NCBI GenBank assembly: GCA_963575745.1
Contig: CAUYUJ010019104.1
Coordinates: forward strand, 277,900-341,899
Reading direction: 5' to 3'
Origin: Prorocentrum cordatum
Lineage: Eukaryota; Sar; Dinophyceae; Prorocentrales; Prorocentraceae
DNA length: 64,000 nucleotides
Within the stretch, counting starts at the first letter, position 1. Each line of letters starts with the position of its first letter. Shown here piece by piece: positions 21,699-31,436 of the stretch. The translations under genes were made by a program, and so were the position numbers. The notes below the pieces were generated by a model. The model had not been told where the DNA came from and made no database searches. It worked only from the letters and a program-made list of their open reading frames with translations.

Positions 21699-23063
21699 GT
21701 GGGCCAAGCACCACTAGTCGAGGGCGCCGGGAGTGATATCTCGGAGGAAGCATCAGACGACACGGAGGCGTCGCCGCTTCCAGGTACCAGTTCAAGGTCA
21801 AGTGAGTCAGCAAATTCTCCACTCGAAGCTGTCCAGGCAGCTTTCTCTGCATTTAGCGCCCGCGAGGATTTGCATAGCCTGGGTCCGAGCGACCACTTGC
21901 GCTGGGCCAGCGGCTTGCCAGAAGCCGACGATAGCCCGCGCGTGCCAACATTTTTAAACGGCCATTTTGCGAGATCGGTTTCAATGTCAATTGCCGAGCT
22001 GCAAACCGCTCGCCAGTCTGCTCTTGCTTTTTGGAAGCATCGGAAGCTAGTGACGGACCCACAGTGGCAGACTATCTTTAGAAGTTTGCCAGCTCACTGT
22101 CAGTCAGTGCTGGGTCCGGAGAAGAACCTTCTGCACTGCTTGATCGGCCCCGCCGGCTCTGCGCGCCTGGCAAGAGCAGTCGTGTCAGAACTGCTGGGCT
22201 GGGATCTCGACGCCGGCAAAGCCGTCACGGAGGCCACTAAGACCGTAATCCTCGGAGTCTGCGTAGAATTTGACGACCACAACCAGCTGATCCAGTTTTC
22301 TCTCGAAGCAGAGAGGTTGGAAAAATGGACCGCAGAAATTCGAGAGGCTCTGCGGCGAAGATCGCTCTCGCCTGCGCGGGCTTTAAAATTAGCAGGCAAA
22401 TTGAGCTGGGGTGCGACCGCCGTCTTCGGCCGAGGCGCGCGCGTCTACCTTGCTGCCATTTACCACCACGGCTCAGGCAACCAGAGCCGGCTGTCCCAGC
22501 GCACCAAATTGTGTCTGCGTTGGTGGCTGCGGTTCTTACAGGAACCGCCATCGAGGAGCGTCCCGGCGATGCGTCGCCAGAAGAAGCGTTGCATCCTTTA
22601 CACCGACGCCACAGGCCACGGACGGATGGCATGGGTCATCCAAACTCCCTGTTTAAAGGCTTGGGCTGCTGCTGATGTCCCAGCAAAGGCGAGGCAGTGG
22701 GTGCTTCATCGGAAGAATCAGATCGGCACTTGGGAGCTCATGGCGGCTCTCTGCGCGCTTAAGTTTTTGCTGAGTTATCTGCCTGGCGAGTTTGAAATCC
22801 TCGCCTTCGTGGATAACACAAGCGCGCTGGGTGCACTTTTACGCGGCTGTTCCAGGCAATTTGATTGGAACGAGCTCATAGGCGAGCTTTGGTTTGCAGT
22901 CGCGCAGCGTGGTCATTATTTGCACCTTTGGCACGTGCCATCGCGTTTAAATTTGGCCGACGCTCCGACCCGGCCAGAAGCCAAGTCAGAGCAGCTGCGT
23001 AAGTTAGCCGCCGACGGGTTTCAAGAAATGCCGTGGTCCTTCCCAGCCGACGCGCCCTGGTGA
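21699..23063 (+). CDS. RNase H protein with internal RT deletion, element 2
   Basis: An open frame of about 454 residues. After an acidic Ser-rich start it has the pre-RT region (DHLRWASGLP) and VLGPEKNLLHC. It then jumps within about 15 residues to the RT end, ARAVVSELLGWDLDAGK. Compared with element 1 this removes roughly 200 residues, including the AIDD, EAYKTLPL and VDDFFG motifs. RNase H is complete: LYTDATG, GTWELMAALCAL, FVDNTSALGALL, NLADAPTR. The deletion is in frame, so an RNase H-only protein could still be made. Confidence 0.85.
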   Translation: MGQAPLVEGAGSDISEEASDDTEASPLPGTSSRSSESANSPLEAVQAAFSAFSAREDLHSLGPSDHLRWASGLPEADDSPRVPTFLNGHFARSVSMSIAELQTARQSALAFWKHRKLVTDPQWQTIFRSLPAHCQSVLGPEKNLLHCLIGPAGSARLARAVVSELLGWDLDAGKAVTEATKTVILGVCVEFDDHNQLIQFSLEAERLEKWTAEIREALRRRSLSPARALKLAGKLSWGATAVFGRGARVYLAAIYHHGSGNQSRLSQRTKLCLRWWLRFLQEPPSRSVPAMRRQKKRCILYTDATGHGRMAWVIQTPCLKAWAAADVPAKARQWVLHRKNQIGTWELMAALCALKFLLSYLPGEFEILAFVDNTSALGALLRGCSRQFDWNELIGELWFAVAQRGHYLHLWHVPSRLNLADAPTRPEAKSEQLRKLAADGFQEMPWSFPADAPW

Positions 23064-23192
23064 TTCGGATGCAGTGAGCGGCAAAGGGGAAAAACATCAT
23101 CGTAATCCTGTGTTGAGGTCGACAAAAGCCGTGCCGCTAAGTACTCGCATCCGCCAGCTGCCAGCGATGAGGTCGCGGAGGTCCGCGTCGAG

Positions 23193-24677
23193 GTGGAAGC
23201 GTCCCCTCTGGCGGCCGTCGTCCGCGGGGTCGCGGCGCAGGCAGAGCCAGGGCACCACGTCACGGGCTTGATCGCTGCGTTGACAGAATCGGGCTTCAAA
23301 CACATGTCGGATCTGAGCGACATTGGAGCCGACGACTTCGCAGAGCTCGCGCCGGCATTCGCCGCTTGCAACAGCAGCTTCGTCAAAGCCTTCTTGTCGC
23401 ACTGCCAGAGCAGCGCCAGTCGCGAGCAGGCAGCTCAAGCGCGCAAGCCTGGCGGGCGAACGGAGCCCCAGCGCCCGGCATCTCTGGCAGCGGGCGTCGC
23501 TGCGCAGGCGGGCTCCGCCTCGGGCGGCGCAGGCGCTGGCTATGCTGGCGACAAGACGCCCACTGCGAAGCGATTGGACGCCCCCGCCGAAGAGAAGGCC
23601 CGCGCTGCTTTTCTAGTGCTTGGAGAGGCGCGGCGGGCGCGGGCCGCTCCTGCGCCTGCAGTGCTCGCAGCCGCCGTGGCAGCTGCTGCCAATTGCAGCT
23701 GCTATCCGGGAGCGGAGCCCACTGGCAGGCCACGGGGCGAGATCAAGCGGGCTCGTCGCGAAGCCAGCGGCGGCGACCATCTGAGCTTGCACACCTTGTG
23801 GGTGGAATTTGCCAGCTGGAGGAAAAGCGCCTCCCAGTATGCTTCCGCAGTGCGCCTGTGGGGCGACGCTGCCACTGCTGTCGGGGCGCCTGGGTGGCCA
23901 CCAACAGAACTGATCCTTGACACTTTCGTTGGTTTGTTTCGCAGCGGCCACACCTTGCAGAGATACGTGTCGCACGTGCGCAGTGTATTGCACTTGGTGC
24001 AGGCCCCGCTGGGCGCCCTCGCAGATGCGCGTAGATTGTCGAGAGGCGCCGAAAAGATAACGAAGTATGAATTCAGAAGAGAGAAAATCCGTGCCACAGC
24101 TGAGGAGACCAGACGCATCCGTAAGTGGTGCTCGGAAGCCGGATATCCGACACTAGCGGCCTCGTGGGCGATTGCCCGCCATTTTTGCTTGAGATATTCT
24201 GAAGTACTAAATCTGGGGACCCACGCGGTCGCATTTCGTTTTACCGGCGAGGGCCGTAAAACGTGCATCATCCGTTTTGCTCACCGGAAGTCGTACAATG
24301 AACCCTGCGAGACGACGAGGCGTTGCATCTGCCACCAGCAGGGTCGGCTCCTGTGCGGTGCTTGCACACTGTTCTCCTTAGGAGAAACAAGCGCTGTTCC
24401 TTTTTCAGGAATCCAATACGCCGACGCTCTCGCTGTGCTAAAGCTGGCAGCGAACGCCCTGCATCTGCGTAGCGCGCCTGCTTGGGGCACGCATGCGTTC
24501 AGGAGAGGGTTCGCAAACGAAGCCCTCCAACAAGGAGGGCCGACAGCATTGTTCTTTAGCGGTGGATGGAAAGGCGTGGCTGCTTTCGGCTATGCTAGCG
24601 CCCAGAGCCGAGGGGCTCTCACGGCCGCTGAATGGCTAGTAGAACATTCTGACTCCAGCGACGGCGAGCAGGACTGA
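23193..24677 (+). CDS. Tyrosine recombinase of element 2, intact
   Basis: An open frame of about 494 residues and the best-preserved recombinase here. There is no clear ATG: the frame is open upstream to about 23,100 and the listed start is a GTG, so the true start is uncertain. The N-terminal 190 residues are Ala-rich linker. An N-terminal SAM-like core-binding domain follows (LWVEFASWRKSASQYASAVRL). The catalytic domain has Arg in ARHFCLRYSEVLNLG, Cys pairs (RRCICH, LLCGAC), the H-x-x-R box GTHAFRRG, GGW and the nucleophile in FGYAS. It would cut and join element DNA through a phosphotyrosine intermediate. It ends in the acidic SDSSDGEQD tail. Confidence 0.88.
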   Translation: MEASPLAAVVRGVAAQAEPGHHVTGLIAALTESGFKHMSDLSDIGADDFAELAPAFAACNSSFVKAFLSHCQSSASREQAAQARKPGGRTEPQRPASLAAGVAAQAGSASGGAGAGYAGDKTPTAKRLDAPAEEKARAAFLVLGEARRARAAPAPAVLAAAVAAAANCSCYPGAEPTGRPRGEIKRARREASGGDHLSLHTLWVEFASWRKSASQYASAVRLWGDAATAVGAPGWPPTELILDTFVGLFRSGHTLQRYVSHVRSVLHLVQAPLGALADARRLSRGAEKITKYEFRREKIRATAEETRRIRKWCSEAGYPTLAASWAIARHFCLRYSEVLNLGTHAVAFRFTGEGRKTCIIRFAHRKSYNEPCETTRRCICHQQGRLLCGACTLFSLGETSAVPFSGIQYADALAVLKLAANALHLRSAPAWGTHAFRRGFANEALQQGGPTALFFSGGWKGVAAFGYASAQSRGALTAAEWLVEHSDSSDGEQD

Positions 24678-24779
24678 GTTCGCATCGTTTGCATTGGGGC
24701 AAGGGAAAACACATCGCGATGTCCTCTCCTCAGGCGCTGCTGCGCGGTCCGCCGCCTCCTGGTGCATTGGGGGCCTCAG

Positions 24780-24994
24780 GACAGGGCCCAGGAGGCTCCG
24801 GCCAGGCAGCGCTTTCCTTTTGCCCCTTGCTGGCGCGAAGGCGCCGGCGCCGAGCCGTGACGGGGCCCCGGGGCCCGAGAACGTGTTCCGAGGTGCTTCG
24901 GGGCACCGCAGAGGCGAGGGCCTGCTTTCCCTTGGGCCGGGCTGCCAAAAATGATTTTCATGAAGCGTAAACTCGTTTCCGGCACAGGAAAATC
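24780..24994 (+). other. YR-element 3' module with stem-loop 2
   Basis: It contains a GCTGGCGC/GCGCCGGC hairpin (about 24,829-24,850). The stem-loop has GATTTTC (24,953-24,959) pairing with GAAAATC (24,988-24,994), and inner GTAAAC (24,967-24,972) with GTTTCC (24,975-24,980) around TC, one mismatch. It lies 276 bases after the recombinase stop. Confidence 0.7.
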
Positions 24995-25384
24995 ATGTGG
25001 AGCAGGCCCAAGCGTGCTCGCCTCACCTCCTCTGCTCCCGCTCACACGCCTCTGCGCCTGCTTCGCGGGCAAGCGGTTCCTGGCGGGCCGGCTTGCGTTT
25101 TCGGAGGCGGAAGTATTCTCGGTGCTAGTCTCTTGGGTCAGCCGTTCTGGTCGCCCCACAGGAGGCGCTCTCGGTCTCTGCGGGGAGCAGGGCCAAGCCA
25201 GGCCAAAGCACGAGCGACGGCCTGGTGCGCTGTGGCACTGCCCGCTCCCTCGCAGGCACGTGCCTGAGAGCTTGTCGGCAGGGGCCGCCTTCTCAGGCTC
25301 TCTGGTGACCGAACGCTCTCCGCGTGGGACGGCGCCCGCAGGGCGGGCAGCAGCCGCCTGGCGGCGGTTTTGCCCACCCACATA

Positions 25385-25612
25385 CCACCCTCGCGGCTTT
25401 CGCCGGCGCCACGTCCTGGCAGGGAACCTCAGGACAGGGTCCAGGAGGCTCCGGCCAGGCAGCGCTTCCCTTTTGCCCTTTGCTGGCGCGAAGGCGCCGG
25501 CGCCGAGCCGTGGCGGGGCCCCGGGGCCCGAGAACATGTTCCGAGGTGCTTCGGGGCACCGCAGAGGCGAGGGCCTGCTTTCCCTTGGGCCGGGCTGCCA
25601 AAAATGATTTTC
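25385..25612 (+). repeat. Partial second copy of the element 2 3' module
   Basis: About 200 bp repeating 24,775-24,959, including the GCTGGCGC hairpin. It ends exactly after GATTTTC (25,606-25,612), where the 29-bp array begins. Confidence 0.8.
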
Positions 25613-26007
25613 GTTATCAGATTGCCGTTCTGGGCGTTTCCGCGCTTGGATTGCCGTTCTGGGAGTTTTCGTGCTCAGATTGCCGTTTTGGGCGTTTTCG
25701 TGTTCAGATTGCTGTTTTGGGCGTTTCTGTGCTCAGATTGCCGTCCTGGGCGTTTCCGTGCTCAGATTGCCCTTCTGGGCGTTTTCGTGCTCAGATTGCC
25801 GTTCTGTGCGTTTCGGTGCTCAGATTGCCGTTCTGGGCGTTTCCGTGCTCACATTGCCCTTCTGGGCGTTTTCGTGCTCAGATTGCCGTTCTGGGCGTTT
25901 CCGTGCTCAGAGGGCGTTTCCGTGCTCAGATTGCCGTTCTGGGCGTTCCCGTGCTCAGATTGCCGTTCTGGGCGTTTTCGTGCTCAGATTGCCGTTCTGG
26001 TCGTTTC
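25613..26007 (+). repeat. 29-bp array B
   Basis: About 13 units of the GCTCAGATTGC-containing 29-mer. It is bounded on the left by the TTTTC of a YR stem-loop and on the right by another GC-rich hairpin. Confidence 0.9.
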
Positions 26008-26008
26008 A

Positions 26009-26040
26009 CAGCCCGCAAACCGCGCAGCGGTTTGCGGCTG
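26009..26040 (+). other. Strong hairpin at array/recombinase junction
   Basis: CAGCC-C-GCAAACCGC pairs with GCGGTTTGC-GGCTG around a GCA loop: 14 pairs with one bulged C. Its AGCCCGCAA start equals the inner arm of the stem-loop at 27,159-27,196, so it may be a rearranged 3' stem-loop. Confidence 0.6.
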
Positions 26041-26957
26041 CCAAGCGAGCGCGCGGTCAGGCGGCAGTGCAGGCGAATTCGAGGAGCGTGCGACTTGGCT
26101 GGAATTCTGCTTTTGGAGGAGAAGTGCTTCGTCGTATGCAGCTGCAGTTGAACTTTGGGGCGAGGCTGCTGCTCTGGCGGGCGTGCAGCCGTGGCCGCCA
26201 CAATGCCCGGCTGTGTGCGTTTTCAGCACGTTCTTTCGCAATAGTGCATCCCTGGGGAGATATTGTTCGCATATTCGTTCTGTGCTGGCGCTGCAACGTG
26301 CTCCACTTGGCGATTTGGCGGACACTAGCCGGCTCGTGCGAGGAGCAGAAAAGGCATGTGAACGGCCGACCCGCACCAGAGCGTGGGCCACAGTTGCCAA
26401 AACAATAGCATGACCACGTGGGCGAGAGCAGCAGGCCGCCAAGACATAGCACGGTCGTGGGTGGTTGCCAGGCATTTTTGCCTCCGGTATTCGTCTGAGT
26501 GCTTGGCGCTTGGAACAGAGACAGCGCCGTTCCGCATCGAGAGCGCTGGCTCGAGGGTGTCAGTCGTGATCACCTTCCCACGGAGAAAATGCTACAGTGC
26601 GCCAGTGGAGGTGACTCGGAGGTGCGCTTGCGCTGCCAGTCGTTTGCCTCTCTCCGGCGTTTGCGCTCTCAGCGAAGCAGCCGCGCAGAGCGCGGAATCA
26701 GGTATCCAGAAGCATTTGGGTTTTTGAAAGCTGGGGCGGCCGCGCTCGGGCACCCAGACGCCGCGGCATGGGGGACTCACGCATTCCGCCGAGGTTTCGC
26801 CGGTGACGCCTTGCGCGCGGGAGGCCCGTCAGCATTATTCTGGTCTGGGGGCTGGAAAGGACTGGCCGCGTTTGGCTACGCGACAGCGCGGTCGCGAGGT
26901 GCTGTGGCCGCCGCTGATTGGCTGGTGCAGTATTCTGATTCGAGTGGCGAGGACTGA
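26041..26957 (+). pseudogene. Tyrosine recombinase 3, N-truncated and frameshifted
   Basis: The core-binding domain is visible (TWLEFCFWRRSASSYAAAVEL). It is followed by SLGRYCSHIRSVLALQRAP and, in other frames, ARHFCLRYSSE, RRCACAAS, GTHAFRRGFAGD, GGWKGLAAFGYAT and an SDSSGED end. At least two frameshifts lie between 26,380 and 26,690. The N-terminal linker is replaced by the 29-bp array. Catalytic residues survive, but the gene is broken. Confidence 0.8.
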
Positions 26958-27158
26958 CGCGCGCCTGTTTGCGCGCAGAGGGCCTTTTGCGAGAGGTGCA
27001 AAACAGCCGCGCGCTTGCGCGCATTGTCCGCGAGCCCTTCCTGGATGCATTGGGCCTCTGGAGGTTTCCAGTCAGGGCTTCCCGGCGGCGCCGTTCTCGC
27101 TTGCCACGTGCTGGCGCGGGAGCGCCGGCCGTAAACGGAGAGAAGGCACGCCCGCAAA

Positions 27159-27196
27159 GATTTTCATAGCCCGCAAGTTTGCGGGGCAGGAAAATC
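27159..27196 (+). other. YR-element stem-loop 3
   Basis: Outer stem GATTTTC/GAAAATC; inner stem CCCGCAA-GT-TTGCGGG, seven perfect pairs. It lies about 200 bases after the recombinase stop at 26,957. The inner arms differ entirely from stem-loops 1 and 2 yet pair perfectly. A GCTGGCGC/GCGCCGGCC hairpin precedes it. Confidence 0.75.
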
Positions 27197-27249
27197 GGCA
27201 GGGCGGGGCTGCGCAAATCTCTATGCCTCCCTGCTTCTCTGGTTTCCCT

Positions 27250-27660
27250 GGGTAGTGCCAAACCTATTTTAAAGGCTGCCGATGCTCTAATGCAGCAGCG
27301 CGCTTCTGGAGTACTCGCGAATTTGAAAATCAAGTCAGGGAGAGTGGCAGCCCAATTTATATTTTGAGGTATGCGTTGGACCGTTTCTTTTTCTCCGGAA
27401 CCATGTTTGCGGCGCGTCCAGAGCTTTGGTCGTGCATCGAGCATTTGGCTCGCAGCAACCATCTGACGATCAGGGCAGAAAAAACAAATCTAGCTGACTG
27501 GATTGCGTCGATTCCTTGATTTCTGGAATTGCCTTGTCTGAGGAAGTGCTGCAAAATAGTATCCTCGCTGGTCTTATCCAGGAGCGGATCATAGAGGAGG
27601 TGGGAGTAGTAGGGATGGATCCAGTGAGGAGCAGGGGGAAGACACCAGCATATTGCGAAA
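27250..27660 (+). pseudogene. Conserved short ORF of the macro-unit, copy 1
   Basis: Decayed copy of the ORF better preserved at 36,680-37,190. It shows AADALMQQRASGVLANLK, an early stop, and then the SEEVLQNSILAGLIQERIIE part in another frame. Function is not recognised. Confidence 0.5.
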
Positions 27661-29250
27661 TGTTCAACCGAGACTGCCGTCCAGGGCGTTTTTGTGCCCA
27701 GATTGCCGTTCTGGGCGTTTCCGTGCTCGTTTGCTGTTCTGAGCGATTTCGTGCCCAGTTTGCCATTTGGGGCGAAATCCTGCTCAGAGTGCCGTTCTGG
27801 GCGTTTCCGTGCTCAGATTGCCGGTCTGTGGTTTTCGTGCTTAGATTGCCATTCTGGTGTTTTCGTGCTCAGATTGCCGTTCTGGGCGTTTCCGTGCTCA
27901 CGTTGCCCTTCTGGGCGCTTCGGCGTCAGATTGCCGTTCTGGTTGTTTTCGGTTCAGATTGCCGTTCTGGGCGTTTCCGTGCTCAGATTGCCGTTCTGGC
28001 CGTTTCCGTGCTCAGATGGCCGTTCTGGGCGTTCCCGTGAAAAGATTGCCGTTCTGGGCGTTTCCATGCTCAGATTGCCGTTTTGAGCGTTTTCGTGTAT
28101 AGATTGCTGTTTTGGGCGTTTTCGTGCTCAGATTGCCCTTCTGGGCGTTTCCGTGCTCAGATTGCCGTTCTGGGCGTTTCCGTCCTCAGATTGCTTGTTT
28201 GGGCCTTTCTGTTCTCGGATTCTCGTTCTGGGCGCTTCTGTGCCCAGATTGCCGTTCTGAGCGTTTTCGTGTTCAGATTGCCGCGCGTTTCCGTGCTCAG
28301 ATTGCCATTCTGCGCGTTTCCGTGCTCAGATTGCCGTTTTAGGCGTTTTTGTGCTCAGATTGCCGTTTTGGGCGTTTTCGTGTCCAGTTTGCCATTTGGT
28401 GCGTTTTCGTGCTGAGAGTGCTGTTCTGGGCGTTTCCGTGCTCAGATGGCTGTTTTGGGTGTTTTCGTGTTTAGATTGCCATTCTCTGCGTTTTCGTGTT
28501 CAGATTGTCGTTCTGGGGTTTCCGTGCTCAGATTGCCGTTCTGGGCGTTTCCGTACTCAGATTGCCGTTCTGGGCGTTTTCGTATTCAGATTGCCGTTCT
28601 GGGCGTTTCGGTGCTCAGATTGCCGTTCTGGGCGTTTCCGTGCAAAGATTGCCGTTCTGGGCGTTTCCGTGCTCAGATTGCCGTTCTGGGCGTTTCCGTG
28701 ATCCGATTGCCTTTCTGGGCGTTTTCGTACTTAGAATTCGTTTTGGGCGTTTCCGTGCTCAGATTGCCATTCTGGGCGTTTCTGTGCTCAGGTTGCCGTT
28801 TTGGGCGTTTTCGTGGTCAGATTGCCGTTCTGGGCGTTTTCGTGCTCAGATTGCCGTTTTGGGCGTTTTCGTGTTCAGATTGCTTTGCTGGGCGTTTCGG
28901 TGCTCGCCTTGCCGTTCTGCGCGTTCTGGTGTTCAGATTGCCATTCTGGGCGTTTTCGTGCTCAGATTGCTGTTCTGGGCGTTTTCGTGGTTAGATTGCC
29001 TGGGCTCAGATTGCCGTTGTGGGCGTGCTCAGATTGCCGTTTTGGGCGTTTCTGTGCTCAGGTTGCCGTTTTGGGCGTTTCCGCGCTCAGATTGCCGTTC
29101 TGGGCGTTTCTGTGCGTTTCCGTGTTCAGATTGCCGCTCAGGGTGTTTCTGTGCTCAGATTGCCGTTCTGGGCGTTTTCGTGCAAAGACTGCCGTTCTGG
29201 GCGTTTCCGTGCCCAGATTGCCGTCCTTGGCGTTTCTTCTTGTGATTTGG
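27661..29250 (+). repeat. 29-bp array C (about 55 units)
   Basis: Head-to-tail units of GCTCAGATTGC, CG, TTCTGGGC, GTTTCCGT with two main variants (TTTCC and TTTTC). There are no unique spacers. All three plus-strand frames stay largely free of stops. Confidence 0.92.
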
Positions 29251-29306
29251 TCTTGTGTGTTTTTTTCTTTCTGCTTCATGTATGACAGAGTTGCGTTTTC
29301 GTCTGC

Positions 29307-29309
<3 letters not shown>

Positions 29310-29399
<90 letters not shown>
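29310..29399 (+). repeat. Poly(T) tract of about 90 bases
   Basis: An uninterrupted T run. The sister loci at about 38,360 and 45,119 have only 8-11 T in mixed sequence. It lies between the end of the 29-bp array and the broken end of a minus-strand recombinase gene. Length may be affected by assembly. Confidence 0.9.
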
Positions 29400-29409
29400 C
29401 GTCGGTTAG

Positions 29410-30250
29410 GGGGGGTCTGCCTCCACAGGTTCCGAATAACACTTTCTCTGCATGAAAGTGATGCAAACGTGACGGCGCCCGTCTGCTGCAACGCCGACGC
29501 GAACCGGGGCACGCTCGTTCCCGATCTGGAGAACCTCGCCGTAGCGCAAGCAGAAATGCCTGGCGACAACCCAGGAATCCCCCAGCAATGGAAAGCCGAA
29601 GCTGACGCACCACATGGCGAGGGCTCTTGTCTCTTCAGCCGAAGCCCGCACCCGCAGCTTCCGTTGAGATCGCCCTGCTTTTTCCGCGCCTCGGACAACT
29701 CGAGCCGTGTCTGCCAGTGGCCCGATTGGGCATCTCAGCCACGACAGCACTGCGCGGAGATGGGACAGGTACCGGCTCAACGACGACGAGCTGCGAAATA
29801 AACCAACAAAGCAATCCAGCGCTACTTGCGTGGGAGGCCATGGGTGGCCCCCGCAAGCACGCGCTGCCTGCCCGTAGAGGCGAACCGCGGACGCGTAGCC
29901 AGGAGCACTGGTTTTCCAACCGCAGAATTCCAGCCAAACTGCCTGCCCAGTGAGCGTCGTTGGCGCCAAGTTGGCCTGCAAAAGCTCTGCGCGTGGCTTC
30001 TTCGTGGGGGGCGCGCACGGCCCACAATCATGCTTCGCCAGTGCAAGAATCGCTTTTGCGAGGGGCTCTGGCTCGGGAATCTGCCCAGAAGCACGCGCCA
30101 GGGCACATGACCGAAGCGCTGCCTCAGCTGTCGCTCTGGTCTCCGGCGCTGGAGGCGGTGAACGTGGGCCTGCGCCTCCTTGGCGACCAGGAGGCGAGCT
30201 TGATGAAACACCTGCCCCACTAATACTCTGGGGCGCTGCCACTCGGGTTG
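29410..30250 (-). pseudogene. Tyrosine recombinase 4a, both ends truncated
   Basis: Reading leftward it has an Ala/Pro-rich linker, the core-binding domain (VWLEFCGWKTSAPGYASAVRL), SLSRYLSHLRAVLSWL and the first catalytic Arg in ARHFCLRYGEVLQIG. It stops after QRKCYSEPVEADPP, before the H-x-x-R and tyrosine motifs, next to the poly(T) tract. The start is fused to the 49-bp array with no ATG. It cannot be a working recombinase but could still bind DNA. Confidence 0.8.
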
Positions 30251-30274
30251 CAGGGCTGCACGCGGCAATCAAGT

Positions 30275-31060
30275 GGCCGGATTGGCCCAGTGGCGCAGTT
30301 GCGGCCAGATTGGCCTGTCCAGTGGCCGGATTGGCCCAGAGGCGCAGATGGGGCCGGATTGGCCCGTCGAGTGGCCAGACTGGCCCAGTGGCGCAGTTGG
30401 AGCGGGATTGGCCCGCCCAGTGGCCGGATTGGCCCAGTTGCGCAGTTGGGGCCAGATTGGCCTGTCCAGTGGCCGGATTGGCCCAGGGGCGTAGTTGGGG
30501 CCGGGTTGGCCCGCCCAGTGGCCGGATTGCCCAGCGGCGCAGTTGGGGCCGGATTGGCCCGCCCGCCCTGTGGCCGGGTTGGCCCAGTGGCGCAGTTGCG
30601 GCCAGATTTGCCCGCCCAGTGGCTGGATGCCGGATTGGCCCAGAAGCTCAGTTGCGGCCAGCTTGGCCCGCCCAGTGCCCGGATTGGCCGCGTGTCGCGT
30701 TTGGGGCTGGGTTGGGCCAGCGCAGTGGCCAGTTGTTGGTCCAGTGGCGCAGTTTGGGGCTAGATTAGCCCGCCCAGTGGCCAGACTGGCCAGTGGCGCA
30801 GCTGCGGGCCGGATTGGCCCGCCTAGTGGCCGGATTGACCCACTGGCGCAGTCGGGTTTGGTGTGGCCCGAATGGCCGAGTGGCGCGTTTGGGGCCGGAG
30901 CGGCCTGCCAGTGGACGCCGGATTGGCCCAGTTGTCGCTCATGTAGCCTTGGCCTTGTGGCGCAGCTCGGGCGGAATGGGCTTTCACATTGGCCAGATTG
31001 GCCCAGCTGGCCTGGCGGGCCTCGCTGTTTTGGGTCAGGTTAGCTCGCCCGCGGGCTGCG
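30275..31060 (+). repeat. 49-bp GGATTGGCCC array, copy 1
   Basis: About 15 units based on GTGGCCGGATTGGCCCAGTG, then GCGCAGTTGGGGCCGGATTG and GCCCGCCCA. It has no GCTCAGATTGC core. Copies in the other macro-units lie at 38,580-39,330 and 46,005-46,770. Confidence 0.9.
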
Positions 31061-31286
31061 ACCCGTTTAGGGTCGCTTGAGCGCCCTGTCGCCCAGTGCC
31101 GCGTGGCACAGTCTGGGGCGCGGCGGCAGGCCCACTCGCTGGCGTTGCCCAGGTGCGCGGTCTCCAATGGGCCCCACCGGTGGCCGAGTGGATGGGCGTG
31201 TGGTTGTGTTGCAGAAGATGGCAGAAGATGGCGGTCGAAAAAACCTTTGCACCTGTCTACTGAGGAGTCACATGTATAAAATATTT

Positions 31287-31436
31287 TGCCATGGTTTAAA
31301 GCGCATCCCAATCGTCCCAAGCAGGCGCGCCCAGAATAGCAATCTGAGCTTGTTTTGGCGCTCTCCCCAGCGGGCGCGCCCAGAACGGCAATCTAACCCT
31401 GTTTTGGCGCTCCCCCGAGCGGGCGCGCCCAGAATA
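31287..31436 (+). repeat. Element boundary with ~49-bp core repeats
   Basis: Starts CCATGGTTTAAAGCGC and contains two units of the 2.34-2.83 kb repeat. It is the same as 2,298-2,450 and 39,602-39,750. CTTTAAACC, the inverse of GGTTTAAAG, occurs at 34,755-34,763, so these may be short terminal repeats; this is tentative. Confidence 0.5.

Larger units (their letters stand above)
18972..25000 (+). mobile_element. YR retrotransposon 2, RT deleted
   Basis: The order is 5' module, gag (20,377-21,539), RNase H with only the ends of RT (21,699-23,063), recombinase (23,193-24,677) and 3' stem-loop (24,953-24,994). It is diverged from element 1 in all proteins but collinear with it. The polymerase core is missing, so it could only move if RT is supplied in trans. 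Elements 1 and 2 are head-to-head with 5.2 kb of satellites between their 5' modules. Confidence 0.8.

Noticed and set aside
27661-29250. 29-bp repeats as a CRISPR array
   Set aside because: Units are head-to-tail with no unique spacers, diverge gradually, and the genome is eukaryotic.
29310-29399. Poly(A) tail of a retroposed copy
   Set aside because: The sister loci have the same junction without the tract, so it more likely expanded in place or is an artefact.
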